A stretch of DNA of 64,000 nt from Dongshaea marina (lineage in GTDB: Bacteria > Pseudomonadota > Gammaproteobacteria > Enterobacterales > Aeromonadaceae). The position numbers and the translations under genes were made by a program. The stretch covers positions 4,813,501-4,877,500 of the forward strand of contig NZ_CP028897.1 of assembly GCF_003072645.1 (NCBI RefSeq), written 5' to 3'. This document shows positions 37,752 to 46,584 of the stretch, in pieces. Within the stretch, counting starts at the first letter, position 1. Every line of letters starts with the position of its first letter. The notes under the pieces are model-generated. The model was given only the letters and a program-made list of their open reading frames with translations. It searched no databases and was not told where the DNA came from.

Positions 37752-38078
37752 ATGCAATTTTTTGATATCTACTTTGGTTACGTTGTTCTCGCTGCTGTAC
37801 TGGATATTATTGCCAACCTGGCCCTGCACAAGTCCCGGGGATTTAAGAATAAAGGCTGGGGTGCATTCGCCATCATTCTGGTTCTGGCCGCTTTTACCCT
37901 GCTGGCTCAGGCCGTCAAGGGGATGGATCTTGCCATCGCTTATGCCAGCTGGGGAGCCATAGGTATTCTGGGAACCGCAATGGGCGGGCAGTTCTTTTTT
38001 AAGCAACGCCTCAAGCCGATTGGCTGGGCCGGGATAGTGATGGTGATCGCAGCAGTTTTTGTTCTAAAGACCGCCTAA
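37752..38078 (+). CDS. mdtI: Small multidrug resistance protein, MdtI-like (spermidine export)
   Basis: A 108-residue, four-helix SMR protein matching E. coli MdtI (109 residues), including LAAVLDIIANLALHKSRGFKN, AAFTLLAQAVKGMDLAIAYA and the C-terminal GWAGIVMVIAA. The usual helix-1 Glu is replaced by Asp (VLDIIAN, where MdtI has VLEIVAN). GGAGG precedes ATG 37752. It should pair with MdtJ. A hairpin without T-tract (38089-38113) lies after the stop. Confidence 0.88.
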   Translation: MQFFDIYFGYVVLAAVLDIIANLALHKSRGFKNKGWGAFAIILVLAAFTLLAQAVKGMDLAIAYASWGAIGILGTAMGGQFFFKQRLKPIGWAGIVMVIAAVFVLKTA

Positions 38079-38333
38079 TCTATACAAACCCCTCACCGGA
38101 ACCGGTTGAGGGGTACCTCACTAATGAACGAGCCGCAGCAACTGAGCCATGACAACTCCAACTCACTTTCCGAGCAGCTATTTGTAATGATCACCATAGG
38201 CGATGGGCGTAATGTGTGCTATAGCTATGTCGGGGCAGGCTCTCCTACGATCCGGCTAACCTAATACTTCGATGATCTTAAAGATTTATATCACTATTAA
38301 ACAAGCCATGAGATCTCAAGCTCAGGAGTAAAA

Positions 38334-39827
38334 TTACTGTTGCGCAAACGTATATCTAGGCTTGCGTTTGAGCCCATCATAAATCACTTTTGCTTGTGAA
38401 TACCAGTATGCCTTATGATCTGGCTCTTGCAACAGATCAATACTGAAATCCCCACCATAGATATGCCTGATTAATCGATGATACTTTTCACTCTTTCCTT
38501 CATTACTATTCCGTATTTGCCTAAAATCATCAAGACTTAATCCATCGATTGATTCAAAAGCATAGCGGCGGTGGTCATTTCTAATTAAGCTTAGGGCAGT
38601 CTTTGTTTGTTGAAGTTTATTAAGTGGAATATCTTGTTTGAATTTTTTACCTCGAACACACAGGGCTATCTTAGTTGCTGCTTCGAAAACAAGTTTCAAT
38701 CCATCATCACTGATTATTTTATGCCTCTCACCAGGTTTTCTCCTAATGTTTTCAGCCAGACAAGAACGTAGTTCAATTAATGCTGATACTTTTTTACTAC
38801 TCTCAAATCGCTTCATACAAGAGGAAGCGCTATTTATCATATCATTTATAAATAACTGCATTTCATGAATTTTTCTAGTTTGCTCATTTAATTTTTTCCG
38901 TTGATAATCATCAATCTCAATGAATAGACTTTCCCGAATGGATTCGTAACCTCTTGGCTTGGCAAATGAACCTCTACTTTCAGAAGCAGGAATCAGCCTT
39001 TGGCTTTCTAAAAGATGATCATATTTTAAATCATCATGAGGCCATTTCTTGACAAAGGAACCACTATTTCTAGGAATATGGATACTCCTGTTTTTTGTTT
39101 TTAGTTTATATCTACTAAGGCTATTAAGATGAAGCTGATACTCTTTCTCAAAACCTTCCATGATATCCATTGGGATTATTGCTCTGGAATTAAAACTATC
39201 CTTATTTAGGTTAGTATGTTTATACTCTTTCTCCCCGTTAAAACAAACTCCTGCAGTATAGCACTCTTCAACTCCAAGCTCTTCTGCTCTCAAAATATGA
39301 GCTGTTAACTCTGACAAAGGCGTTGCAGCATAGATCCAAGGATCAACAATGACTGCATTATCTAGACCTTGATATGAACGGCTTAAGGTATGCATTGAGC
39401 TCGATACAGGTACATCTCTAAGACTAGAATTGACGACTCGTTGATTTAAAGTTCCACTTTGATGTAAAAGCAGAAATGAATGATTGAATATAGATTCAGG
39501 ATCGCCATGGTAAGTATAAAGATTTGTTATATAGAGATTCTCTGTCAACTCAAAACTATAGGAGTCTGCAATTTCGTAGCATATCATGCAAAGTTCACCA
39601 CAACACCCAACGCTATGCTCTAAGGCCATCGCTATCTTTTGCGGCCTTTGAACGGTGCTTTTTCTTAATTCATCAAGATGCTGAAACTTTTCATGATACA
39701 TATATGTATTTCGCTTACTTCGAAGAAGTTGGCGTTCTGAAACCATATTAACTGAGTATTTAATATGCAATCTTGCTACAGTGGTAAGAGCCGAGCCAAT
39801 TGCCAGAAGCTCGTTGACATCCATCAT
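38334..39827 (-). CDS. Unknown 497-residue protein; possible Cys-His-Asp catalytic triad
   Basis: A long AT-rich gene unlike its neighbours in base and codon use, with no recognised domain. By reading motifs I see Cys76 in GCCGELCMICYEIA, His116 in IFNHSFLLL, and Asp162 in AVIVDPWIYAATP. The order C-(about 40)-H-(about 45)-D, with xCGE and DPW, resembles papain-like/transglutaminase-like folds found in bacterial protein-modifying effectors such as the PMT C3/SseI deamidase group. The C-terminal half (from about residue 260) is helical and Lys/Arg-rich. No secretion genes, partner or immunity gene is adjacent. The start ATG has a poor ribosome-binding site. The catalytic assignment is inference. 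Confidence 0.6.
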   Translation of the reverse strand: MMDVNELLAIGSALTTVARLHIKYSVNMVSERQLLRSKRNTYMYHEKFQHLDELRKSTVQRPQKIAMALEHSVGCCGELCMICYEIADSYSFELTENLYITNLYTYHGDPESIFNHSFLLLHQSGTLNQRVVNSSLRDVPVSSSMHTLSRSYQGLDNAVIVDPWIYAATPLSELTAHILRAEELGVEECYTAGVCFNGEKEYKHTNLNKDSFNSRAIIPMDIMEGFEKEYQLHLNSLSRYKLKTKNRSIHIPRNSGSFVKKWPHDDLKYDHLLESQRLIPASESRGSFAKPRGYESIRESLFIEIDDYQRKKLNEQTRKIHEMQLFINDMINSASSCMKRFESSKKVSALIELRSCLAENIRRKPGERHKIISDDGLKLVFEAATKIALCVRGKKFKQDIPLNKLQQTKTALSLIRNDHRRYAFESIDGLSLDDFRQIRNSNEGKSEKYHRLIRHIYGGDFSIDLLQEPDHKAYWYSQAKVIYDGLKRKPRYTFAQQ

Positions 39828-40129
39828 TTTGATTTCATTTTTATAATAATAACAAAATTTGAAAGGCTAAATTTTTGTCTCAGCCAAACATAACACGTTA
39901 TCCATTCACCTTGCAGATATACTTTCATTAATTATCATATTTTAACAATACAATTAAATGTTGAGATAAAAATTAAAAACATGACCTATAATCTAAAGCT
40001 ATCCGGTGAAGTGCTCTTGTAATAGTTTGGTACCAAATAAAAAGCATCTCAACTCGGTTGAGCCCCGTTGCTAAATAACTGTTCCAAATAGTAGATCACT
40101 GGGGTAACTGTTGAATTGTGAATAAGCAG
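39828..40129. other. AT-rich intergenic stretch
   Basis: About 300 bases upstream of the unknown AT-rich gene, with long A/T runs and no supported gene or clear regulatory motif. Confidence 0.5.
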
Positions 40130-40400
40130 ACCCTCTGCTCCTATCTGAACCATTCGGCACAAATAGACGGGGCTTAACTCCCCGTGAGCGAGCACGGAGG
40201 CGAACAGTAGAGGATTCAGGTCGAATCACATGGATGTGATGAGAGCTTAGCCGTAACAAGGATGTTGCGTCTAAGCGGAGCCTTAATCATCAGGAGAGCC
40301 GAGGGTTAAGTGAGATCTGGGGCGCGAGGGGATTGCAAAGGGGAAAGGCGTTTGCCCCTTTGCCTGCCGCCGGCCGGCACTTGCAGCGAAGCTGTAAACA
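40130..40400 (+). repeat. Probable dispersed intergenic repeat
   Basis: A GC-richer block beside the AT-rich gene. It begins with a hairpin (GACGGGGCTTAACTCCCCGT) and includes GAGATCTGGGGCG (40312-40324) and CCGGCCGGCACTTGCAGCG (40370-40388), both echoed near 12.4-12.5 kb in the same order. A further palindromic piece AAAGGGGAAAGGCGTTTGCCCCTTT is inside. No reading frame of interest. It resembles intergenic elements scattered in some gammaproteobacterial genomes; it may mark a former insertion point. Confidence 0.45.
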
Positions 40401-40496
40401 GCCGTGCGCAGCACAATGAAAAGTTCGCTATTGGTTATATAGCGAACCTGGAAAATCAGGCCTTAGGCCTGGAGGAGGCCCCCTCCTCCAACCCCA

Positions 40497-42046
40497 TCAG
40501 GCATCTGCACTGGTTTTTTTAATCAGCAAAATACTCAGTCCTGCCACAAACATCAGGCTGCCCATAATAAACAACACATCGTTATAGGCCATGATGGCAG
40601 CGTTTGTCTGCATGCTGTTATACAGCACAGCGGTCGCCTGCTGTTTGGCGGTGAAAGCAGGTGAACCTCGCTCCATCAAAAGGGTCGCGGTATCTCGCAA
40701 ATAGTGCCAAGCGTGCTCACTCACCGCAGGCAGGGAGGCGGTGATATCGTGGTAGTGCTCACGGGTGCGATTTTGCAATGCGGTGGTAATTGCCGCGATT
40801 CCCACCGCCCCACCGAGACTTCTCAGGACATTGGTCAGGGTTGAGACATCCGGGATCTCTTTTTTTGGCATACCATAGGTAACCACCAGGGAGAGAGGCA
40901 CCATGATAAAAGGCATCGCCAGTGCCCGAACGATCAGGGAGGGGATCAACTGGTGACCGCCAAAATTGGGGTCCATGTGCACATCCATCAAGAAGCTTCC
41001 CCCCAACACAAAAAAGCCAAAACAAACCAGGTGCCTGGGATCAAAGATCTTGGTTAACTTGGGTAGAAAAGGCTGTACAAAGAGCTGCGGAAAGCCCATC
41101 CACATCAACACCATGCCGATCTCAAGTGCGTTGTAGTTGTAGATCTGGGTCATATACATGGGGAACACAAAGATCGCCCCAAACAGTGCAGCACCCAGCA
41201 GGAAGAAGGCGATGCAATTGAGGGTAAAGTTACGCTCTCGAAATAACCTCAGGTTTACCAGGGGTTGGGGTGCCTTAGCTCGTTGATCACAAACAATATG
41301 ATGCCAACCGCTGAAATGATAGAGAGGATCACTATCATCTGTGAGCCAAACCAGTCGTGACGATTTCCCTCCTCCAGGACTACCTCCAGACATCCCAGGC
41401 CAACCGCCATGGTCAGGATCCCGAAATAATCGGCGCCCCTGAGTAAGTCTTTTTTGATCGACTCATGCTCCAGGCCAAAGCCAACCATCAGCATCATCAA
41501 CAGCACGGGTGGAATATTGATATAGAAGATGTAGTGCCAGGAGAAGTTATCGGTCAGCCAGCCTCCGAGGGTCGGGCCAATGGAGGGCGCAAAAGTCGCG
41601 GTGATCCCAAACAGGGCCATCCCCAAAGCCCTTTGATTATCTGGCAGCCGGGTCACTATCATAGAGAAGGCGATCGGGATCAGTCCCCCTCCAGCAAGTC
41701 CCTGGATACCGCGAAACAGGATCATAGAATTAAGATCCCAGGCCATGGAGCAGAGAATCGAGGAGAGAGCAAAACAGACGCTCAGGGTTTGCAGCACCCT
41801 GCGGGTTCCCAGAGCCTTACACAGCCAACCACTCAGCGGGATCACCACCATCTCGGCAACCAGGTAAGCTGTGCTGATCCAGGATCCCTCATCCAGGGTC
41901 GCAGAGAGGGCCCCCTGGATCTCTTTGAGGGAGGCGTTGGTGATCTGAATATCCAGGATGGCGACAAAGGCACCGATGATCGCCCCCATCACAGCCAGCC
42001 AGTTACGCCTAAGCTCCTCCGGGCTCATTTCGTTCTGTGAAACCAT
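40497..42046 (-). pseudogene. emrB: EmrB/QacA-type MFS drug efflux protein, one apparent frameshift
   Basis: Two overlapping frames together make one 14-helix DHA2 transporter. The N-terminal part (from ATG 42046) reads MVSQNEMSPEELRRNWLAVM, LDIQITNASLKEIQGAL, then IPLSGWLCKALGTRRV, FRGIQGLAGGGLIPIAFS and ends abruptly ELRHPNPW. The C-terminal part begins APQPLVNLRLFRERNF. Adding one base to the G4 run at 41261-41264 or 41267-41270 joins them as ELRHP(N/Q)PLVNLRLF. I infer a sequencing indel. EmrB forms the inner-membrane pump of a tripartite efflux system with EmrA and TolC. It begins 2 bases after emrA ends. Confidence 0.88.
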
Positions 42047-42048
42047 TT

Positions 42049-43074
42049 TTAACCCCGGGTATCGACGGTCACTTCAGCCGAGAGGCCGGGTCGTAACTCA
42101 GAACGAATCCCCGCGGCATCATCGATCAGGATCTTGACCGGAACCCGCTGCACTATCTTGGTGAAATTTCCGGTCGCATTCTCTGCGGGTAGCAAAGCAA
42201 ACTGAGAGCCGGTTGCCGGTGAGAGGCTATCGATATGCCCGTGCAGGGTGACACCAGACAGGGCATCTATTTTAATTTTGACCTTTTGACCCACCCGCAT
42301 CTGACCAACTTGCGTCTCTTTGAAGTTTGCCACCAGCCAGATCTTATTGGTCGGTACCAGGCTTAGTAGTGGTTGCCCCACCTCGGCCAGCATCCCCTTA
42401 CGCAGACTACGCTGGCCGATAATCCCATCAACCGGTGCATGGATCTCGGTAAAAGAGAGATTAAGCTTGGCCTGAGAAACGGCAGCCTCGCTCTTATCGA
42501 TATTGGCAGTGGCTTCAGCCAGCTGAGTATCCAGCACCTGCAGTTTATCTTTGGCAGCATGAAGTGAAGCCTGGGCCTGCTGCAGACCTGCATTGGTCAC
42601 CTTGAGATCGGATTGAGCCTGATCCAGGGTATTTTGCGAGACATAGTGCTTCTTACTCAGGCTCTGCTGGCGTACCAGCTCCTTGTAGCTCTGATCGCGC
42701 TTCGCCAGGGCCGATTTCACCTCGGCCTCCGCCTGATGGATCAAGGCCATCTGCAGCGTCTTGGTCGCTTTGAGATTGCTTAGCTGAGCCTGGGTCAGAG
42801 CCAGGTTGGCGGTTGCCTCATTGAGCTGCTCCCGATACTGGCGCGGATCGATCTGAGCCAGTAGCTGACCCGCCTTGACCTTCTGGTTATCCGTGACATC
42901 CGAGCGCATCACGGTACCCGATACCTGAGCACTGATGGTAGTGATGTTACCGTGCAGATAGGCATTGTCTGTCGATTGCATATAGCGGCCATAGCTAAAC
43001 CAATAAGTCGTTGCTGCAACCACCAGCAGCACCACGATAGCCGCAATCAGTGCGATCCTGTTCTTCGATTTCAT
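42049..43074 (-). CDS. emrA: EmrA-type membrane fusion protein (HlyD family)
   Basis: A 341-residue periplasmic adaptor: one N-terminal membrane helix (RIALIAAIVVLLVVAATTYWF), a biotinyl-lipoyl-like domain (TDNAYLHGNITTISAQVSGTV, TDNQKVKAGQLLAQID), a long alpha-helical hairpin, and a beta-barrel (LSFTEIHAPVDGIIGQRSL). It should link EmrB to an outer-membrane TolC-like channel. ATG 43074 has GGAG upstream and matches family N-termini; the frame extends upstream for 27 codons without support. It is the first gene of the emrAB operon. Confidence 0.9.
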   Translation of the reverse strand: MKSKNRIALIAAIVVLLVVAATTYWFSYGRYMQSTDNAYLHGNITTISAQVSGTVMRSDVTDNQKVKAGQLLAQIDPRQYREQLNEATANLALTQAQLSNLKATKTLQMALIHQAEAEVKSALAKRDQSYKELVRQQSLSKKHYVSQNTLDQAQSDLKVTNAGLQQAQASLHAAKDKLQVLDTQLAEATANIDKSEAAVSQAKLNLSFTEIHAPVDGIIGQRSLRKGMLAEVGQPLLSLVPTNKIWLVANFKETQVGQMRVGQKVKIKIDALSGVTLHGHIDSLSPATGSQFALLPAENATGNFTKIVQRVPVKILIDDAAGIRSELRPGLSAEVTVDTRG

Positions 43075-43245
43075 AAAAACTCCGGATAGATCGGAAGCTG
43101 AATGCACCAAGGTGGCTCTTCCCGTGAGTCGGCATCCAGAAACAGAAAAAAACAATACTCAAAAAAAGAGAGACAGTGATGACTTCTACTGAGTATAGAG
43201 AATGAAACTGCATTCTACTCCTGAGCCATTTGCTGATCATTAGCA

Positions 43246-43265
43246 AAATGAACAAATGTTCATTT
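43246..43265. promoter_or_regulatory. Perfect palindrome upstream of emrA, probable repressor operator
   Basis: AAATGAACA-AA-TGTTCATTT, a perfect 9-bp inverted repeat with a 2-bp centre, about 170 bases before the emrA start and between divergent genes. Palindromes of this type are typical TetR/MarR-class operators for efflux genes. No such regulator is encoded nearby. Confidence 0.6.
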
Positions 43266-43389
43266 CCTGGCAGGAAACAAAAATGCGGAGGATCCCGGGT
43301 AGCTGTTGTATTCCCCCCGCTAAAACGCTATCCTCGCTGGGTGCGACCTGCTACTGAAAGGTTGCAGGGGTTAAATGGAGGTTATTAGG

Positions 43390-43722
43390 ATGTCGAAAGC
43401 GGGCAATGAGTGGATGCCATTTTATCGGGCCGTTCATATCTTGGAGGCCAATGCACTCAAAGAGGCGCTTGAACTTGAGCAGATCCAGGTACGGATAGAA
43501 AAAGGGGCTAATCCCGAAGAGGGAACCCTGTCACCGGAAGAGTTCATTGAGATACTGCTGCTGATCCGCGAACAGGACAAGAAAAAGGCCACCATGGTCA
43601 TCGAAAGTTACCAGCAGCGTCAGGGCATCGGTTGGTATTGCTCCTGCTGTGGGGAATTTAACCGCCCACACTTCGAAGTTTGCTGGCGTTGTAAGCATGA
43701 ACCCGGTGAAGCTGCCGATTAA
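43390..43722 (+). CDS. Small protein with DUF2007-like domain and C-terminal zinc ribbon
   Basis: A 110-residue soluble protein. The N-terminal half (FYRAVHILEANALKEALELEQI) resembles DUF2007/signal-transducing small domains, and the C-terminal half has a treble-Cys zinc ribbon: WYCSCCGEFNRPHFEVCWRC. GGAGG lies upstream of ATG 43390; an ATG five codons earlier is less well placed. Function unknown. Next gene follows in the same direction. Confidence 0.75.
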   Translation: MSKAGNEWMPFYRAVHILEANALKEALELEQIQVRIEKGANPEEGTLSPEEFIEILLLIREQDKKKATMVIESYQQRQGIGWYCSCCGEFNRPHFEVCWRCKHEPGEAAD

Positions 43723-43768
43723 CCGATCTGGTCAGCCTAACCAGAACAGATAAAACAAGGGGAAACAG

Positions 43769-44017
43769 ATGAGTCAATCTATTCACGGCCATGATGTCAT
43801 TGCGATGATTCGGGAATCACACAGAAGCTATCCTCGTGAGGAGCTGATCGCACTGGTCGAACAGGAGTTCGGAGAGGACACCCGTTTCCACACCTGTAAA
43901 TTACAGGATCTGACAGCTACTCAACTGATCGATTTTTTAATTGAACGTAAAAAGCTTCAATCCAGCCCCGCTGGCCTGTCTATCGATCCCGAGCAGATCT
44001 GTAATCACGACCATTAA
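43769..44017 (+). CDS. yecH: YecH family metal-binding protein
   Basis: An 82-residue protein with the YecH/DUF2492 signature: SIHGHDVIAMIRES, RFHTCKLQDLTATQLIDFL and a C-terminal IDPEQICNHDH with Cys and His that can bind a metal. It matches E. coli YecH (79 residues) over its length. Shine-Dalgarno GGGGAAAC precedes ATG 43769. Physiological role unknown. Confidence 0.9.
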   Translation: MSQSIHGHDVIAMIRESHRSYPREELIALVEQEFGEDTRFHTCKLQDLTATQLIDFLIERKKLQSSPAGLSIDPEQICNHDH

Positions 44018-44109
44018 TTGTTAAGTGGTGAGTCAGCTCACCACCTGCTTTAAACCTGAAAAGAGCTTAGCCAAGCTCTTTTACTCTAGATTGATGAGGT
44101 AAACCAACT

Positions 44110-44709
44110 GTGGAGATCACATCCGCTGCGGTGATGCTGTTTCTGATCATGGATCCTCTGGGAAATCTTCCGGTATTCATGTCGATATTGCGTCATGTCG
44201 ATCCCAAGCGCCGCCGTCAGGTCATGATCCGGGAGTCCCTGTTTGCTCTGGTGATCATGATGATTTTCCTGTTTGCCGGGCAAAGTATTCTTGATTTTCT
44301 GCACCTTGGGCAGGTCGCGGTCAATATCTCAGGTGGCCTGATCCTGTTCCTGATCGCCCTTAAGATGATCTTTCCGACCCCAGGAGGAGTAACCGGTGCA
44401 GTGGCAGGTGAAGAGCCTTTTCTGGTACCGATCGCTATCCCACTGCTGGCTGGCCCCTCGCTGTTAGCAACGCTGCTATTGTTAGCCCATCAACATCCGG
44501 GTCACCTCGGCCCTCTGGCACTGGCGCTGCTTTTGGCCTGGCTGGCTTGCTCCGCCATTTTGATGTTCCAGGAGTTGTTCAATCGCCTGCTTGGTGAGAA
44601 GGGCCTGACCGCCGTCGAGCGCTTGATGGGAATGTTACTGATCATGATGGCGGTTCAGATGCTGCTGGATGGCTTTTCTCAATATATCGCAACCCTGCCA
44701 GCAAGCTAA
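44110..44709 (+). CDS. yhgN: MarC-family inner-membrane protein (YhgN-like)
   Basis: A 199-residue, six-helix protein starting at GTG 44110. It is close to E. coli YhgN: SAAVMLFLIMDPLGNLPVFM, SGGLILFLIALKMIFP, EEPFLVPIAIPLLAGPSLLATLLLL and GEKGLTAVERLMGMLLIMMA. The MarC family has been named for antibiotic resistance, but direct transport evidence is lacking. A stem-loop GGGGAGC...GCTCCCC lies just after it without a T-tract. Confidence 0.9.
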   Translation: MEITSAAVMLFLIMDPLGNLPVFMSILRHVDPKRRRQVMIRESLFALVIMMIFLFAGQSILDFLHLGQVAVNISGGLILFLIALKMIFPTPGGVTGAVAGEEPFLVPIAIPLLAGPSLLATLLLLAHQHPGHLGPLALALLLAWLACSAILMFQELFNRLLGEKGLTAVERLMGMLLIMMAVQMLLDGFSQYIATLPAS

Positions 44710-44822
44710 TCCACTGACCATCGGGGAGCATCGCTCCCCTGCTAACTCCGTTATCCATCCCCCAATGAGAGCTGCTCCCGGAGCTTCAACAATATTCCCC
44801 TGATGATGGCTAAAAATTATGC

Positions 44823-44917
44823 TTGCAATCGGCTGAAACAAGCCATAAGATGAGAATGATTATCATTTACCTCCATGGCACATTTTGCGCGACTCGTCCT
44901 GAGACGCGCTTTTTTTT
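44823..44917 (+). ncRNA. Candidate Fur-repressed small RNA locus (promoter, Fur box, terminator)
   Basis: TTGCAA (44823-44828), exactly 17 bp, then TAAGAT (44846-44851) forms a good sigma-70 promoter. A Fur box (TGAGAATGATTATCATTTACC, 44851-44871, with the perfect core AATGAT-T-ATCATT) covers the -10 and start site. An intrinsic terminator follows at 44887-44917 (GCGCG-A-CTC-GTCCT-GAG-A-CGCGC and eight T). Transcription from about 44858 would make an RNA of about 60 nt. There is no plus-strand gene downstream until the next loci are on the other strand, so a small RNA is the natural reading. It is too short and unlike RyhB in core sequence. A small protein (ATG 44875) is a weaker alternative. 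Confidence 0.6.
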
Positions 44918-44932
44918 ACCCGGTGCACCGAC

Positions 44933-45013
44933 TCAGGACATTGTCAGCAACCAGGTCACTGCCAATATAATCCCGATAATCAGTACTAAGCGCAGCAGTG
45001 CCTTGACGTTCAT
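44933..45013 (-). CDS. Candidate 26-residue membrane peptide
   Basis: Between the flavoprotein gene and the Fur site, a minus-strand frame reads MNVKALLRLVLIIGIILAVT followed by WLLTMS then TGA. It is a single hydrophobic helix with a positively charged N-terminus, and AGGGA lies about eight bases before the ATG. Small one-helix proteins are common in bacteria, but no family is recognised and conservation cannot be checked. Confidence 0.4.
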   Translation of the reverse strand: MNVKALLRLVLIIGIILAVTWLLTMS

Positions 45014-45084
45014 TATGATATTCCCTGGCTATCTCATCTTAAGGATAGCCAAGGGGGTTAGCCCCGTAGGAGTTTCATCCCGGG

Positions 45085-46536
45085 TTAACAACCCGGGGTC
45101 GACTGCAGGCAAGCCTCCAGCACGCCATCCCCCAACTCGAGCTGAGAGTCCAGATCCCTCAGAGCGGTGCGAACCCCCTCCTCGATCACCGGGTGATAGA
45201 ATGGCATTTGTAACATCTGGGAAACCGTCATCTGCTGCTGGTGAGCCCAGGCTAACAGGTGAGCCAGGTGCTCTGCACTCGGTCCTATCATCTCGGCTCC
45301 CAGGAAGCGTCCGGTTCCCTGCTCAGCGTAAAGGTGCAGTATCCCCTTATTACGCAACATCACCCGTGAGCGCCCCTGATCATTGAAAGAAACAGCCCCG
45401 GTAGCAAAACAGCCACAGCTTCCCAACCGCTCCGTCAGCTCCCGATAGGTTTCGCCGACCATGGCGATCTGTGGATCTGAAAAGACCACGGAGATCTTAG
45501 AGCGGCGCAACCCCGGCATAATCCTGGTCGTGCGGCCGGCATTATCTCCGGCAATCCGTCCCTGATCGGCCGCCTCATGCAGCAGTGGTAACTGATTACT
45601 GGCATCTCCGGCCACAAAGATATGGGGAACACTGGTTTGCATCGTCTTGGGATCCGCGAACGGCACTCCCCGCTCATCAAGCTCAATCTTGATATTCTCA
45701 AGCCCCAGTTTGTCCACATTGGGTCTGCGGCCGGTCGCTGCCAGCAGATAGTCGACCCACAGCTCTCTGGGCTCTCCCTGTTTATCCTGGTACTTGATAT
45801 AAACCTGGTCACCTTCACGCTGAACCCACTCAACCCTGGCGTTGGCATCCAGATAGAACTCCTGGTTAAACAGCTCATCGGCACTCGCCATCACCTTAGG
45901 ATCGGTCAGTGGACCAACCTGACCCCCCATGCCAAACATGGTGACCTTGACTCCCAGGCGATTGAGCGCCTGGCCCAATTCAAGGCCAATCACTCCCGGG
46001 CCAAATACTGCAACCGACTCCGGCAAATTATCCCAGTCAAACAACTGATCATTCACCACCAGGCGATCACCGAGCTGATTCCAACTCTCGGGCCAGCTTG
46101 GCCTGGATCCAGTCGCGATTACCACTCGGCGGGCTTCAACCAAGGTATGCTGATCAACCTGCAATCGATGAGAATCCAGAAAACGTGCATAGCCAGTGAG
46201 TTTATCCTCGGCGGGAATATTGTTGACCCCATCCACAACAAAGCCGACAAAACGGTCTCGCTCACTCTTAACCCGCTGCATCACCTCGGCACCATCCACC
46301 CGGATCTCACCCTGAGGATGGATCCCGAATTGAGGAGCCTTTGAGAGTTCATGGGCTGACTCTGCGGCTGCTATCAACAGCTTAGATGGCATACAGCCAA
46401 CCCGGGCGCAGGTGGTTCCATAGGGACCGCCCTCAATCATGACGACGCTATCCGTATGGGATTTCGCAGCCCGATAAGCGGCCAACCCTGCGGTACCCCC
46501 ACCAATCACGGCAACATCAACGCTTCGTTTTTTCAT
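45085..46536 (-). CDS. Pyridine nucleotide-disulfide oxidoreductase (lipoamide dehydrogenase-like)
   Basis: A 483-residue FAD-linked enzyme: N-terminal FAD-binding loop VIGGGTAGLAAYRAA, redox disulfide GTTCARVGCMPSKLL, NAD-binding VAVFGPGVIGLELG, FAD site IFVAGDASN, and a C-terminal dimer interface containing PFYHPVIEEGV with a His-Pro-(V/T)-x-E variant. It is a non-operonic lipoamide dehydrogenase-like enzyme, not the pyruvate dehydrogenase copy. It follows the peroxiredoxin-glutaredoxin gene with 48 bases between and probably shares its transcript, implying a role in reducing the peroxidase system or glutathione-like thiols. Shine-Dalgarno GGGGGATCT precedes ATG 46536. Confidence 0.88.
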   Translation of the reverse strand: MKKRSVDVAVIGGGTAGLAAYRAAKSHTDSVVMIEGGPYGTTCARVGCMPSKLLIAAAESAHELSKAPQFGIHPQGEIRVDGAEVMQRVKSERDRFVGFVVDGVNNIPAEDKLTGYARFLDSHRLQVDQHTLVEARRVVIATGSRPSWPESWNQLGDRLVVNDQLFDWDNLPESVAVFGPGVIGLELGQALNRLGVKVTMFGMGGQVGPLTDPKVMASADELFNQEFYLDANARVEWVQREGDQVYIKYQDKQGEPRELWVDYLLAATGRRPNVDKLGLENIKIELDERGVPFADPKTMQTSVPHIFVAGDASNQLPLLHEAADQGRIAGDNAGRTTRIMPGLRRSKISVVFSDPQIAMVGETYRELTERLGSCGCFATGAVSFNDQGRSRVMLRNKGILHLYAEQGTGRFLGAEMIGPSAEHLAHLLAWAHQQQMTVSQMLQMPFYHPVIEEGVRTALRDLDSQLELGDGVLEACLQSTPGC

Positions 46537-46584
46537 AGATCCCCCAATCGATTGCAGTGGCGGGTTTTATCCCGCCTTTATCAG

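Noticed and set aside
38089-38113. Hairpin after mdtI as a terminator
   Set aside because: CCCCTCA...TGAGGGG forms a stem but no T-tract follows on either strand.
38124-38264. 46-codon plus-strand frame after mdtI
   Set aside because: Open frames of this length occur by chance; no good ribosome-binding site at normal spacing and no family resemblance.
44875-44970. Small plus-strand frame starting ATGGCACATTTTGCG after the Fur box
   Set aside because: It would be translated through the intrinsic terminator and has no Shine-Dalgarno; a small RNA fits better.
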